64,000 nt of DNA from Bordetella genomosp. 4 (GTDB lineage: Bacteria; Pseudomonadota; Gammaproteobacteria; Burkholderiales; Burkholderiaceae_B), in NCBI RefSeq assembly GCF_002261185.1, contig NZ_NEVQ01000003.1, positions 372,001 through 436,000 of the forward strand. The letters run 5' to 3'. The position numbers were made by a program, and so were the translations under genes. The notes beneath the pieces were generated by a model. It saw only the letters and a list, made by a program, of their open reading frames with translations. It was not told the origin of the DNA and ran no database searches. This document shows, piece after piece, positions 25,244-34,394 of this stretch (position 1 is the first letter of the stretch; every line of letters starts with the position of its first letter).

Positions 25244-26392
25244 ATGAAAAAAGCTGTACTGCTGACCGCCATTGCGGTCGGGCTCGCCGCGGGCGCGGCC
25301 TTGGGGTTTTGGGTCCCGCGCTGGTTGGCGACCCCCGCGGGGCCTGTTGCGGGTGCTGCTTCTACGGCGGTATCGCCCACACCGAAAGCCAAACCCTTGG
25401 ATACGGTGCGGATAGAAGTGGCACAAGTCCAGCAACTGAAATTCACGCGCGGTATCTCTGCGGTCGGCAGTCTGCGCTCTGACGAGTCGGTCGTGTTGCG
25501 TCCCGAAGTCGCGGGCCGCATTCAGTCTATCGATTTCAAAGAAGGCCAGCCGGTTGAGCGGGGGCAGGTGCTGATTCGGTTGGATGATTCGGTGTCCCGG
25601 GCCGAATTCGATCAGGCGCGCGCCAATTTAGCGTTGGCGCAAACACATTATCGCCGTGCAGTCGAGTTGCAAGGCCGCGGTTTTGTCAGCCAGCAGGCGC
25701 GAGACGAGGCCGGCAGCAACCTGAAAGTGCAACAGGCGGCCACGGCATTGGCCCAGGCGCGCCTCGACAAGATGACGATACGTGCGCCTTTTGCAGGTAT
25801 TGTGGGACTGCGCAGTGTGTCGGTTGGCGATTATGTCGATCAGGGGCAGGATCTCGCGCCGTTGGAGGCGATTGATCCTCTGAAGGTCGATTTCCGTGTG
25901 CCCGAAATGTATTTCAACAAAATCCAGGTTGGCCAGTCGCTGACCATCCGCCTGGATGCTCTGCCTGGCTCAGAGCGCCAGGGGCAGGTATATGCCGTGA
26001 GTCCGCTGGTGGATGCAGGAGGCCGCTCGATCCTGCTGCGGGCCACGATCCCGAACCCGGATTCGCGGTTGCGGCCAGGTATGTTTGCTCGCGTGCAACT
26101 CTTGTTTGGGGCCGACGATGTGCTGGCCGTGCCGGAAGCAGCGCTCGCGCCCTCGGGCCAGGCTCAGTACGTTTTCACGGTGCGAGAGGGGCACGCCCAC
26201 CGCACCGAAGTCACCCTGGGCGAGCGCCGGGATGGGCAGGTCGAGATCCTGACGGGCGTTGCCGCGGGTGACCAGGTCGTGGTCGCCGGCTTTCAGCGGC
26301 TGACTGACGGCGCACCGGTCGAGGTGGCCCCGGCGGCCGCTACAAGGCCGGCGCAGAGCAAGGCGCAGGGACAACAGGCGAGTCGATCATGA
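25244..26392 (+). CDS. RND efflux periplasmic adaptor (membrane fusion protein)
   Basis: A 382-aa adaptor of an RND pump. The N-terminal hydrophobic segment MKKAVLLTAIAVGLAAGAAL acts as an uncleaved anchor or signal. A lipoyl/hairpin domain follows (VVLRPEVAGRIQSIDFKEGQ and the paired ADAPTOR half KMTIRAPFAGIVGLRSVSVG), then beta-barrel and membrane-proximal domains. The coiled-coil hairpin is short. There is no lipobox. The start is ATG 25244; an in-frame TTG two codons earlier is disregarded. The stop overlaps the pump start by ATGA. Sequence style is closest to MdtA/MexE-like single-hairpin adaptors that serve heavy-metal-independent drug pumps. Confidence 0.92.
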   Translation: MKKAVLLTAIAVGLAAGAALGFWVPRWLATPAGPVAGAASTAVSPTPKAKPLDTVRIEVAQVQQLKFTRGISAVGSLRSDESVVLRPEVAGRIQSIDFKEGQPVERGQVLIRLDDSVSRAEFDQARANLALAQTHYRRAVELQGRGFVSQQARDEAGSNLKVQQAATALAQARLDKMTIRAPFAGIVGLRSVSVGDYVDQGQDLAPLEAIDPLKVDFRVPEMYFNKIQVGQSLTIRLDALPGSERQGQVYAVSPLVDAGGRSILLRATIPNPDSRLRPGMFARVQLLFGADDVLAVPEAALAPSGQAQYVFTVREGHAHRTEVTLGERRDGQVEILTGVAAGDQVVVAGFQRLTDGAPVEVAPAAATRPAQSKAQGQQASRS

Positions 26393-29300
26393 TTCTGTCC
26401 GAGGTCTGCATCAAGCGGCCGGTATTTGCATCGGTCTTGTCATTGATCATTGTCTTGATCGGCCTGATCTCATATTCGCGCTTGACGGTGCGCGAATATC
26501 CGAACATCGACGAGCCCATCGTCTCGGTCAGCACGACCTATAAAGGCGCCTCTCCTGAGGTCATCGAATCGCAGGTCACCAAACCCCTCGAAGACCAGCT
26601 GGCCGGTATCGAAGGGGTGAACGTGATGACCTCGCGCAGCCGGTCAGAACGCAGCTATATCAACATCAAATTCAATCTGTCGCGGGATCCCGATGCCGCC
26701 GCCGCCGAGGTGCGCGACAAAGTATCCCGCGCGCGCCGCTATCTGCCGGACGAGATCGACGAGCCCATCATCGGCAAGGTCGAGGCCGATGCCACGCCGG
26801 TCATCTATATCGCGGTAGAGTCCGGCTCGCTATCTGTGATCCAGACGTCCGACTACATCAACCGCTATATCAAGACACGCCTGTCGGTGTTACCCGGGGC
26901 CGCGGAGGTGCGCGTGTACGGCGAACGCCTGCCGTCGATGCGGATATACGTCGATCGAGCGAAGCTCGCGGCCTATCAATTGACCGTTCAGGATGTCGAG
27001 AACGCGCTGTCCAGCCAGAACGTGGAGATTCCCGCGGGCCGCATCGAGTCGCGTGATCGCGAGTTCACGGTCGTGTCGTCGACCGATCTGCAGACGCCTG
27101 CACAGTTCGCTGATATCGTGGTCGCCAACGTCAAGGGCTATCCCGTACGGATGCGCGATGTGGCCAGGGTCGAGGTCGGTGCGGCAGATGATCGCGTGTT
27201 GTCACGCTTTAATGGCAAGAACGCGATCAATATCGGGTTGACCAAGCAATCCACCGCTAACCCCCTGGATCTGTCCAAAGCGGTGCGTGACGAGGTGGCG
27301 CTCTTGAATGAAACCTTGCCCGACGGGATGAGGTTGAATATCGCCTACGACACGTCCACATTCATCGAGCGTTCCATCAGCTCGGTGTACCACACCATCC
27401 TCGAGGCCATTGTGCTGGTGGTGCTGGTCATTTTCTTTTTCCTGCGCAATTTGCGGGCCAGCATCATTCCCATCGTGACGATCCCGGTGTCGCTGATCGG
27501 TGCTTGCGGCCTGATGTACATGTTTGGCTTTTCGATCAACACGCTGACGTTGTTGGCCATGGTGTTGGCGATCGGTCTGGTGGTCGATGACGCCATCGTG
27601 GTGCTCGAGAATATTTTCCGACATATCGAAAACGGCATGCCACGCCGCGAGGCGGCACTGCAGGGGTCGAAAGAAATCGGTTTTGCCGTGGTGGCGATGA
27701 CGCTGACCCTGGTCACGGTGTATGCGCCGCTGGCATTCGCAACGGGGCGTACCGGCAAGCTGTTCATCGAGTTCGCCCTGACGTTGGCCGGCGCGGTACT
27801 GGTGTCGGGTTTTGTCGCGCTGACGCTGACACCCATGATGTGCTCAGTCTTGTTGCGCCATCAATCCAGCCATAGCCGCTGGTACAACCTGATCGAGGGT
27901 TGGCTTAATGGCTTGGCGAACGGCTATCGCCGCACTTTGCTGTGGGCCCTGCATCAACGGGCGCTCATCGTGATCATCGGTCTGCTTGTGGCGGCAGGCA
28001 GCGGCGTCTTGTTTTCAGTGGTCAAAAGCGAGCTGGCGCCCGTCGAAGACCGCGGGGCGATTTACGGCAGGGTGACCTCGCCCGAGGGCGCGACCCTGGG
28101 TTACATGCTCGAGAGCGTGCAGCAGATCGAACAGTTCTACGCCCAGATCCCGGAAACCGAGGCCTATCAGTCGTCGATCGGTTTTCCGACTGTCACGGAC
28201 GGTACGGCGATTCTGCGCTTGGCCCCTTGGGAGCAGCGCGATCGCAAACAACAGGAGATCGCGCGCGAGCTGCAGTCCAAGTTCGCTTCGCTGCCCGGGG
28301 TCAAGGCCTTTCCGACGAATCCGCCGTCGCTGGGGCAATCCTCACGCTCCAAACCGGTCGAGTTCATCATCATGAGCCAGTCCTCGTATGCTGAGTTGGA
28401 CAAGCTCGTGAACGTGTATGTGAACGCGTTGCGTGATTATCCTGGCTTAATCAACCTGGATACGGATCTGCGTTTGAATACGCCAGAGCTGCGTGTGCAG
28501 GTGGATCGAGACAAAATGGCCGACGTGGGCGCGGCGGTCGACGTCGTGGGCCGTACGCTGGAGTCGATGCTGGGCGGACGGCAGGTGACGCGCTACAAAG
28601 ACGACGGCGAACAGTACGACGTGATCGTGCAAGTCTTGCCGCAAGACCGCAGCAACACGACGGATATTTCGGGTATTTATGTCCGCACGCGCGACGGCAG
28701 CATGGTGCAGCTGGACAATCTGCTGTCGGTGCATGAGAGTGTCTCGCCTCAATCGCTGAACCACTTCAATCGCCTGCGCGCAGTGAAGATCGAGGCCGAG
28801 GTGGCCCCGGGCTACGCGCTGGGCGAAGTCCTCTCTCACATGCAAGACGTGGCGCGTCAGGTACTGCCCCATACCTTGCAGACCGATCTGGACGGCCAGT
28901 CACGCGAGTTCCGCGATTCGTCGGGCAGTATCTATCTCGTGTTCGCCATGGCGCTGGCGTTCATCTATTTGGTGATGGCCGCGCAATTCGAGAGCTGGCG
29001 CAATCCGTTCATCATCATGTTGTCGGTGCCCTTGTCCATGACGGGGGCGTTGCTGGCGCTCTGGCTGAGTGGGGGCACCTTGTCGATCTATAGCCAGATT
29101 GGTTTGATCACGCTGGTCGGTTTGATCACAAAACACGGCATCCTGATCGTCGAGTTCGCTAATCAATTGCGGGACGAGGGGCATGAGCTGTTCGACGCTG
29201 TCATCGAGGCCAGTGTGCTGCGCCTGCGTCCGATTTTGATGACCACAGGGGCGATGGTGTTGGGTACCCTGCCGCTCGCAGTTTCCACCGGTGCGGGGGC

Positions 29301-29487
29301 AGAGTCCCGGCAGCAGATTGGTTGGGTGCTGGTCGGCGGGCTGATGCTCGGTACGTTTCTGACCTTGTTCGTAGTGCCTGTGGCGTACACGTTGATCGCA
29401 AAAGCCCGTCTGCCCCGCGATGCGAGCGGCGACGACAAGGCGCACGCTGCCGGCAGCGCGCAGGCTGCGCCATCCAGCGAGCACTAA
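26389..29487 (+). CDS. RND-family multidrug efflux pump, inner-membrane permease
   Basis: A 1032-aa HAE1-type RND transporter, a trimeric proton-drug antiporter spanning the inner membrane. The proton-relay Asp pair is Asp400-Asp401 in LAIGLVVDDAIVVLENIF. Two RND halves are clear, each with a large periplasmic loop; the second transmembrane block includes GLITKHGILIVEFANQLRDEG. The N-terminus SEVCIKRPVFASVLSLIIV is typical. Translation is coupled to the adaptor (ATGA overlap). No outer-membrane channel gene follows, so a TolC/OprM partner must come from elsewhere. No dedicated regulator gene is adjacent. Confidence 0.94.
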   Translation: MILSEVCIKRPVFASVLSLIIVLIGLISYSRLTVREYPNIDEPIVSVSTTYKGASPEVIESQVTKPLEDQLAGIEGVNVMTSRSRSERSYINIKFNLSRDPDAAAAEVRDKVSRARRYLPDEIDEPIIGKVEADATPVIYIAVESGSLSVIQTSDYINRYIKTRLSVLPGAAEVRVYGERLPSMRIYVDRAKLAAYQLTVQDVENALSSQNVEIPAGRIESRDREFTVVSSTDLQTPAQFADIVVANVKGYPVRMRDVARVEVGAADDRVLSRFNGKNAINIGLTKQSTANPLDLSKAVRDEVALLNETLPDGMRLNIAYDTSTFIERSISSVYHTILEAIVLVVLVIFFFLRNLRASIIPIVTIPVSLIGACGLMYMFGFSINTLTLLAMVLAIGLVVDDAIVVLENIFRHIENGMPRREAALQGSKEIGFAVVAMTLTLVTVYAPLAFATGRTGKLFIEFALTLAGAVLVSGFVALTLTPMMCSVLLRHQSSHSRWYNLIEGWLNGLANGYRRTLLWALHQRALIVIIGLLVAAGSGVLFSVVKSELAPVEDRGAIYGRVTSPEGATLGYMLESVQQIEQFYAQIPETEAYQSSIGFPTVTDGTAILRLAPWEQRDRKQQEIARELQSKFASLPGVKAFPTNPPSLGQSSRSKPVEFIIMSQSSYAELDKLVNVYVNALRDYPGLINLDTDLRLNTPELRVQVDRDKMADVGAAVDVVGRTLESMLGGRQVTRYKDDGEQYDVIVQVLPQDRSNTTDISGIYVRTRDGSMVQLDNLLSVHESVSPQSLNHFNRLRAVKIEAEVAPGYALGEVLSHMQDVARQVLPHTLQTDLDGQSREFRDSSGSIYLVFAMALAFIYLVMAAQFESWRNPFIIMLSVPLSMTGALLALWLSGGTLSIYSQIGLITLVGLITKHGILIVEFANQLRDEGHELFDAVIEASVLRLRPILMTTGAMVLGTLPLAVSTGAGAESRQQIGWVLVGGLMLGTFLTLFVVPVAYTLIAKARLPRDASGDDKAHAAGSAQAAPSSEH

Positions 29488-29491
29488 CGAT

Positions 29492-29731
29492 TCAGCGGTC
29501 TTGCTTGTCCGACTGTGACGTGTCCAACATGTCGTCTTCGGGGGTAATCACGCCCGGTTCGCCGGGTGGCGTGATGACGCGCCCTTGACGGGGACGCCCA
29601 GCTACCTTGGGTGCGTCATCCGGCATAGGCATGATGCCGGTGCCATGGACCGGGTCGGTAGGCGTTTTGGGCGGCCGGGCATCGGCGGCAGTGTGCTCTG
29701 AGGGGGCATTCTCTCGGGCAGTTTTTTCCAT
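29492..29731 (-). CDS. Small disordered hypothetical protein
   Basis: A 79-aa hydrophilic protein, rich in Pro, Asp, Glu and Arg, with no predicted fold; the middle PKVAGRPRQGRVITPPGEPG is basic and the C-terminus acidic. ATG 29731 is preceded by AGGAG at six bases, a strong site, which argues for real expression. A longer frame to 29770 has no such signal. It ends four bases from the RND pump stop on the opposite strand. I do not recognise the family. Confidence 0.6.
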   Translation of the reverse strand: MEKTARENAPSEHTAADARPPKTPTDPVHGTGIMPMPDDAPKVAGRPRQGRVITPPGEPGVITPEDDMLDTSQSDKQDR

Positions 29732-30033
29732 GATGAACTCCTGGTGAGCAATGAGTGCGGTGCGGACCACAGCCGTTTACCTGCTTAGGTGGGCAGCGGC
29801 TCGACGGCCATGACGGTATGTATCCCTAGCAAGTCGCATGCCGGTGCAGCATGATCGAAGGAGTGAAATCCGGATGGACCTGCTCGAAGGAGAGATGCTG
29901 GGTACACTAATGGCTTCGCTTGTGGCGCCGTAGCCGGCCCGCTGAGAGCGGCTGCCATGCCGTTCCAGTGTGTTGGTCCGGGTGCCAACCATGCCGCACC
30001 CTGCGGCATACCTCTAGTTACCAATAGCCTGAC

Positions 30034-30765
30034 ATGCGCCAAATCATTTTCGATACTGAAACCACCGGCCTGGACCCTGCGCAGGGGCACCGGATTGTTG
30101 AAATCGGCTGCGTCGAGATCGTCAACCGGACCGTCACCGGGAACAATCTGCACATTTATTTGAATCCGGACCGCGACAGCGACCCCGAGGCGCTGGCGGT
30201 ACACGGTCTGACGACCGAGTTTTTATCCGACAAGCCGCGTTTCAGTGACGTGGCGGACCAGTTTCTCGAATTCATCGCCGGCGCAGAGCTCATCGCCCAT
30301 AACGCGGCGTTTGACGTGAAATTCTTCAATGCCGAGCTCAAACGCATCGGCCGCGGCGAATTGGCCGAGCTGTGCGGCAAGATCACGGATTCGCTGTTGT
30401 TTGCGCGGACGCTGTATCCAGGTAAACGGAACTCGCTGGACGCCTTGTGTGATCGTCTGGGGGTGTCCAATGCGCACCGGACGCTGCACGGCGCTTTGCT
30501 TGACTCGCAACTGTTGGGAGAAGTCTGGCTGGCCATGACCCGCGGGCAGGATGCGCTGTTGATCGATGTCGACGACAGCGGACCGTCCACGGGGGCTGGG
30601 GTGACGCTGAAAGCGTTTGACGGCAGTGTATTGCCAGTGTTGGCGGCCTCCGCGGAGGAATTGGCCGAGCATGAGGAATATTTGGCCAGTCTGGATAAAT
30701 CCGTAGGGGGTGACTGCGTGTGGCGTAGTCTGGAGGCGCCTAAAGCGGTGGTCGCCGCCGCGTGA
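30034..30765 (+). CDS. dnaQ: DNA polymerase III epsilon subunit, 3'-5' proofreading exonuclease
   Basis: A 243-aa proofreading subunit that binds the polymerase alpha subunit. Exo I is FDTETTGLDP (Asp7, Glu9), Exo II NAAFDVKFFNAEL, and Exo III epsilon HRTLHGALLDSQLL with the catalytic His and Asp. The C-terminal tail, including EHEEYLASLDKSVGGDCVW, is the alpha-binding segment. Length matches the family. It is separated from rnhA by the RND genes and the small ORF, and is followed by the tRNA-Val gene. The 262 bp before it carry no clear gene or hairpin. Confidence 0.95.
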   Translation: MRQIIFDTETTGLDPAQGHRIVEIGCVEIVNRTVTGNNLHIYLNPDRDSDPEALAVHGLTTEFLSDKPRFSDVADQFLEFIAGAELIAHNAAFDVKFFNAELKRIGRGELAELCGKITDSLLFARTLYPGKRNSLDALCDRLGVSNAHRTLHGALLDSQLLGEVWLAMTRGQDALLIDVDDSGPSTGAGVTLKAFDGSVLPVLAASAEELAEHEEYLASLDKSVGGDCVWRSLEAPKAVVAAA

Positions 30766-30833
30766 TGCGGGATTGCTCCCGGTGACGTCATTTTTACTGG
30801 GAGAAAACCGAGAGGCGCCGCGCCCAGCGGTAT

Positions 30834-30863
30834 TTGCCGGGCTGGCTTTTTCTATGCTAGAAT
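30834..30863 (+). promoter_or_regulatory. Promoter of the tRNA-Val gene
   Basis: TTGCCG at 30834-30839 and TAGAAT at 30858-30863 are separated by 18 bp, placing the start about five bases before the mature tRNA. Confidence 0.45.
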
Positions 30864-30874
30864 TCCGCTTCTTT

Positions 30875-30949
30875 GGGTGGTTAGCTCAGTGGTAGAGCAC
30901 TGCCTTCACACGGCAGGGGTCACAAGTTCGAACCTTGTACCACCCACCA
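30875..30949 (+). tRNA. tRNA-Val(CAC)
   Basis: The acceptor arms GGGTGGT (30875-30881) and ACCACCC (30939-30945) pair fully; discriminator A and encoded CCA follow. The anticodon stem CTGCC/GGCAG encloses loop TTCACAC with anticodon CAC, which reads GUG valine codons. The T-loop GTTCGAACC is canonical. Its own promoter precedes it and a strong terminator follows at 30966. Confidence 0.97.
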
Positions 30950-30965
30950 GGATATCCAAAGAAAA

Positions 30966-30997
30966 GGGCCTGATCGCATAGATCAGGCCCTTTTTTT
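30966..30997 (+). terminator. Rho-independent terminator of tRNA-Val
   Basis: GGGCCTGATC, loop GCATA, GATCAGGCCC, then seven T form a perfect 10-bp stem with a T-tract, 17 bases after the tRNA. Confidence 0.92.
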
Positions 30998-31035
30998 CGT
31001 GTGTGCAGCAGGCGGGTTCTACCCCGCAAACCGGC

Positions 31036-31125
31036 TTAAGTGCCGTTGCTTTGCTGTTGCGAGGCGATTCGCTCTTTTACTGCCTCGTACATCCAAAGTA
31101 ATCCAATGATCAGAAAACCGGCCAT
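31036..31125 (-). CDS. 29-residue small membrane protein
   Basis: A 29-codon frame on the minus strand encodes a short polypeptide that begins MAGFLIIGLLWMYEAVK and ends in a polar RIASQQQSNGT tail. The first 15 residues are strongly hydrophobic, a single membrane segment. Just upstream (minus strand) is GGGAGAGG at about seven bases from the ATG at 31125, one of the best ribosome sites in this region. It lies between the tRNA-Val terminator and a hypothetical gene and would be missed by length cut-offs. Function unknown; the size and layout resemble regulatory or stabilising small membrane proteins. Confidence 0.55.
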   Translation of the reverse strand: MAGFLIIGLLWMYEAVKERIASQQQSNGT

Positions 31126-31237
31126 CCCGCCTCTCCCTTGTGTAAATTCCATCCGTGCTGCCCGGTATCTGTCTTTACCGTGTCACTGACACTGGTCTTC
31201 GCAGGGCAGATCCAGCGTCAGGCAGTCTGTTGTCGTT

Positions 31238-31462
31238 CTATCGCTTGAAGTAGTAGTCCAGCATCTCGCCAGTAGGGTACTGGCGTTTTGGGTATCGCCT
31301 TGCCAGATAGGCCTTCAGCTCGTCTTCTGCGCTCGGCGGTCGAAAGGCGTTGGTAGGCGCCCCCATCAGGCGTTGAGCCTCCTGTAACGTGCGTTGCGCG
31401 CACAGCTCTCCCGCGCTGACAGGGGCATTTCTCATATTCTTCTTCTGGTCGAAGCTTTCCAT
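31238..31462 (-). CDS. Hypothetical 74-aa protein
   Basis: A small soluble, charged protein with a helix-forming middle (ELCAQRTLQEAQRLMG) and a basic-aromatic C-terminus (RRYPKRQYPTGEMLDYYFKR). No domain is recognised. The start is uncertain: ATG 31462 has a poor ribosome site, while Met10 at 31435 is preceded by GAAGAAGA. It is codirectional with the exported protein upstream (31521-31982) and the 29-residue ORF downstream. Coding potential is plausible but not certain. Confidence 0.45.
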   Translation of the reverse strand: MESFDQKKNMRNAPVSAGELCAQRTLQEAQRLMGAPTNAFRPPSAEDELKAYLARRYPKRQYPTGEMLDYYFKR

Positions 31463-31520
31463 TTTTGTCGTCAGAGATCAGTTGGCAAAGGAGTGACTGA
31501 AAATTCGTGCCCGGCGCCGG

Positions 31521-31982
31521 CTATTTCTTTCGATGTGCGCGCACCACTTCAACGTTGGCCCGCTGTTGCGCGGTAAACGATGCCAGGGCCTGCGGACCAG
31601 CGCTCTGCTCCACCGCCAGATACATGCCAGCGTGCAGGACGGCCAGCGTGGCCGAAACATATTGCTGGCTCGACAATCCGTGCCGCGCCAATGCCGCACG
31701 TGCCTCCGGCCGGGCATTGAGCCGGCGCGCGAGGTCTTCGACTGAATCGGCGGCGTCGCTTTCATCATCGTCATCGTTGTCGTCTGCGTCGCTGTCGTCC
31801 GCCATCTGCACGGTGCCTAGTTCCGCCGTCACGGCGGCCATGCGGTCCAGCATGGCGGGAGTCAGGACAAAGCTTGCCGGGTCGGCATCCGACGAAGCCC
31901 AAACCTGGTCTGTGGCCATCACGAACATCAAACCCAAGGCCGCGACAAAGCGCCGAGAAAAAGAACTGCTGGAGAAAGACAT
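31521..31982 (-). CDS. Hypothetical exported protein with acidic linker
   Basis: A 153-aa protein. ATG 31982 follows GGAAAG and gives a signal peptide (SFSRRFVAALGLMFVMATDQ, cleavage after VWA). The mature part is helical and is split by an Asp/Ser-rich acidic run of about 20 residues near the middle (ADDSDADDNDDDDESDAAD). The C-terminal half (LARHGLSSQQYVSATLAVL) is Ala-rich helix. Probably periplasmic; no family recognised. It is divergent from the LuxR-type gene at 32160. Confidence 0.65.
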   Translation of the reverse strand: MSFSSSSFSRRFVAALGLMFVMATDQVWASSDADPASFVLTPAMLDRMAAVTAELGTVQMADDSDADDNDDDDESDAADSVEDLARRLNARPEARAALARHGLSSQQYVSATLAVLHAGMYLAVEQSAGPQALASFTAQQRANVEVVRAHRKK

Positions 31983-32159
31983 GGTTCTTTCCATTCAAGA
32001 ACACCACATAGAGGCCCGCAATCTACCTGTCCGTCATGCGCTGCGCCCCACCCCGGCGGGGTAGGTGTCGCAAAATGGTAACGATGGCGCTCGCCTGTTC
32101 CTGGCGTGGATAAAATCCGCCCAGCGTTGTTTCGAAGGGAAGTCCAACGGAGATCGTCC

Positions 32160-33251
32160 ATGTCTACCCGCCGTTCCACGAGTCGTGCGCTGGCAAGCCT
32201 GCATCAGATGACCTGTCTGGATACGGGCGGTCCGCAGTTGATTCAGCCTTTGCTGCAAAGCATGCACCAATTGATCGGCTTTGAATCGGGGGGGTATTTC
32301 TATCCGGGCGGCGATGGCGAGTTGGAAGCGCACATGGAAGATCCCGGTGTTGCCGCTGCTGTGCCAGAGCATTTTGATCCGTGTCTCCTGCGCAGCGAAA
32401 GCCAGATGTTCCACAACACCTTGCGCCAATCCAGCGATATCGCTCTGCATGAATACGGTCCTCGCACGCTGGATCAGATGCTCAGAGGGACGTATTCCGG
32501 ACTGCTTCGCAGTGACTATTACAACGTGGTCATGCGTCCTGCGGGCGTCGCCGACTGGTTGTGCCTGGCATTGCGCACGCAGCAGGGGCAGGGCATAGGC
32601 ATGTTGTTCCTCTTTCGTCCGGCGGGCGCGCAGCCCTTCCAGCAGGCCGAGGTCGCGGCGCTGGCGCGTCTCGAATCCCATTTGGCGAGCGCCCTGCAGC
32701 CCGGCGCATCCGACTCGGGCGAGCGGGACGCGCATCGCCAAGGGTTGTTGATCGCCACTCTCGACGCGAAGCCGTTGTGGATCTGCCCCGAGGCCGAGGT
32801 GCTCATGCCACTGGCGTTCGGCTGGCGTTGGCGGCGCGGCGCGGAATTGCCCGAGGTTGTGAAAGCGCTGTTGCAACGGCTTGTTCCGCGGCCGGGAACC
32901 TTGCCGCCCCCGCCGTACATGGATTGGTGCAACGCGCAAGGCCGATTCTCACTGCGCGCCGTACGCCTGGCCGCGGCCCTAGGCCATGGCGAAGCCGTGG
33001 GGGTACACATCACTCAGCACGTAGCGCGCGGCGTGCGCCTGATGTCGGCATTGAGCGCGCTGCGCCTGCCGCAACGCCAATATGAACTGGCCTATTGGCT
33101 GGCGCGAGGCCTGTCGGAATCACAAATCGCCCAACGCATGGATATCAGCCTCAACACGGTGGTCTATCATCGCCGCCAGCTCTATAACCGATTGGGGGCG
33201 AATAACCGCATCGAACTGCTGACGAAGTTGGGGTTGTACGGTCGCCCATAA
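32160..33251 (+). CDS. LuxR-type helix-turn-helix transcriptional regulator
   Basis: A 363-aa regulator with a C-terminal LuxR/GerE DNA-binding domain (residues about 300-360: LPQRQYELAYWLARGLSESQ, then NTVVYHRRQLYNRLG). The N-terminal 200 residues look like a GAF/PAS-type sensor fold, not an autoinducer-binding domain. There is no receiver Asp. The start is ATG 32160 with GGAG upstream; the frame extends to 32106. It is a standalone gene, divergent from an exported hypothetical, followed by the ChbG/HpnK gene 98 bp away, which might be a target. The signal sensed is unknown. Confidence 0.82.
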   Translation: MSTRRSTSRALASLHQMTCLDTGGPQLIQPLLQSMHQLIGFESGGYFYPGGDGELEAHMEDPGVAAAVPEHFDPCLLRSESQMFHNTLRQSSDIALHEYGPRTLDQMLRGTYSGLLRSDYYNVVMRPAGVADWLCLALRTQQGQGIGMLFLFRPAGAQPFQQAEVAALARLESHLASALQPGASDSGERDAHRQGLLIATLDAKPLWICPEAEVLMPLAFGWRWRRGAELPEVVKALLQRLVPRPGTLPPPPYMDWCNAQGRFSLRAVRLAAALGHGEAVGVHITQHVARGVRLMSALSALRLPQRQYELAYWLARGLSESQIAQRMDISLNTVVYHRRQLYNRLGANNRIELLTKLGLYGRP

Positions 33252-33349
33252 TAGTAGCGGCCGTTCCCTGTCACAGGATTGATGCCGTCACTTGGTCTGG
33301 TTCTGTAGTTTGATTGAGCGCTGCAATCTGCGCGACATACGGAGCGGTT

Positions 33350-34297
33350 ATGGTCATGGCTGAAACCGCCACAGTGGCGGAAAGTGAGCCCAGCATGCCC
33401 GACGGCAACGTCCCAGCCAGACTATTCGATTACTGCCCCCAGGGTGCTCAGCCACCCGCTGGCAGTCCCTCATTGGCAGAGGGCACTGGGCAGTGGTGGA
33501 AACGCATTGTGGTATGCGGCGATGATTTTGGCATGAACGCCAGCATTGACGCCGGGATAATGAGACTCGCTCGACTGGGGCGTTTGAGCGCCGTCAGTTG
33601 TTTATCGCAGGGGCAGACATTTGCCGACCACGGGCCGAATTTACGCGAATTCGATCTGGATTTAGGCGTACATCTGAATCTGACCCAGAGCTTGGGCGAT
33701 CCTGCCCAGACGCCGATCATGTCTTTGCCTGTCCTGATCGCACGCGCCTATGCAGGACGCCTGGACGAGGCATGGATCGATGCTCAGCTGGCGCGCCAGT
33801 TCGACGCCTTTGAGGCCGTGATGGGCCGCGCTCCCGATTATGTAGATGGGCATCAGCACGTGCATCAACTGCCTGGGGTGCTGCCGCGCTTGCTGCAACT
33901 GCTGGAGTCCCGCTACGGCACGCATGCGCCTTGGCTGCGTCATACGGCGCCGGGCATGCAGGACGGCATTCCCTTGCGCGAGTCGGCCAAGGCGCGTCTG
34001 GTTGGCGCATTGGGTGCGAGCGCCATCGCTCGGGTGTCCGATCGAGACGGGTGGCGCACGAATCGCCGGCTATTGGGCGTGTATGAACAGCAGGGGGGCG
34101 GACGGCGTTATTCCCGGCTGTTGCAGCGGTGGTTGCACAATGCGCGCGATGGAGACCTGGTCATGTGTCATCCGGCATTGCCTGGCGGCTGCGATGCGCT
34201 GGCATCGCAGCGCGCGGCCGAGTTCGAGGTGCTGTCGCGCCCTGACCTCGGCGATTGGATGCGTTGCAATGGGGTGCGAGTGGCGCGGCCGGCCTGA
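33350..34297 (+). CDS. ChbG/HpnK family (YdjC-like) deacetylase
   Basis: A 315-aa protein of the carbohydrate deacetylase family that includes ChbG (chitooligosaccharide) and HpnK (hopanoid-associated). Metal-binding residues are visible in VVCGDDFGMNASIDAG (Asp pair), LGVHLNLTQS (His) and DGHQHVHQLPG (His). It has an extra N-terminal segment of about 55 residues before the domain, low in structure. ATG 33350 follows GGAG at five bases; the frame opens at 33314. No hopanoid or chitobiose genes are adjacent, so the substrate is open. Confidence 0.85.
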   Translation: MVMAETATVAESEPSMPDGNVPARLFDYCPQGAQPPAGSPSLAEGTGQWWKRIVVCGDDFGMNASIDAGIMRLARLGRLSAVSCLSQGQTFADHGPNLREFDLDLGVHLNLTQSLGDPAQTPIMSLPVLIARAYAGRLDEAWIDAQLARQFDAFEAVMGRAPDYVDGHQHVHQLPGVLPRLLQLLESRYGTHAPWLRHTAPGMQDGIPLRESAKARLVGALGASAIARVSDRDGWRTNRRLLGVYEQQGGGRRYSRLLQRWLHNARDGDLVMCHPALPGGCDALASQRAAEFEVLSRPDLGDWMRCNGVRVARPA

Positions 34298-34394
34298 CAG
34301 CAGCGTACGGCTGAGCGGACACCCTTGATCTCAGCCGTCATCCGCCACGATCCGGCAGGCGTTTGGCACGGGCAGAAAATTTGCTGCGTTGCCC

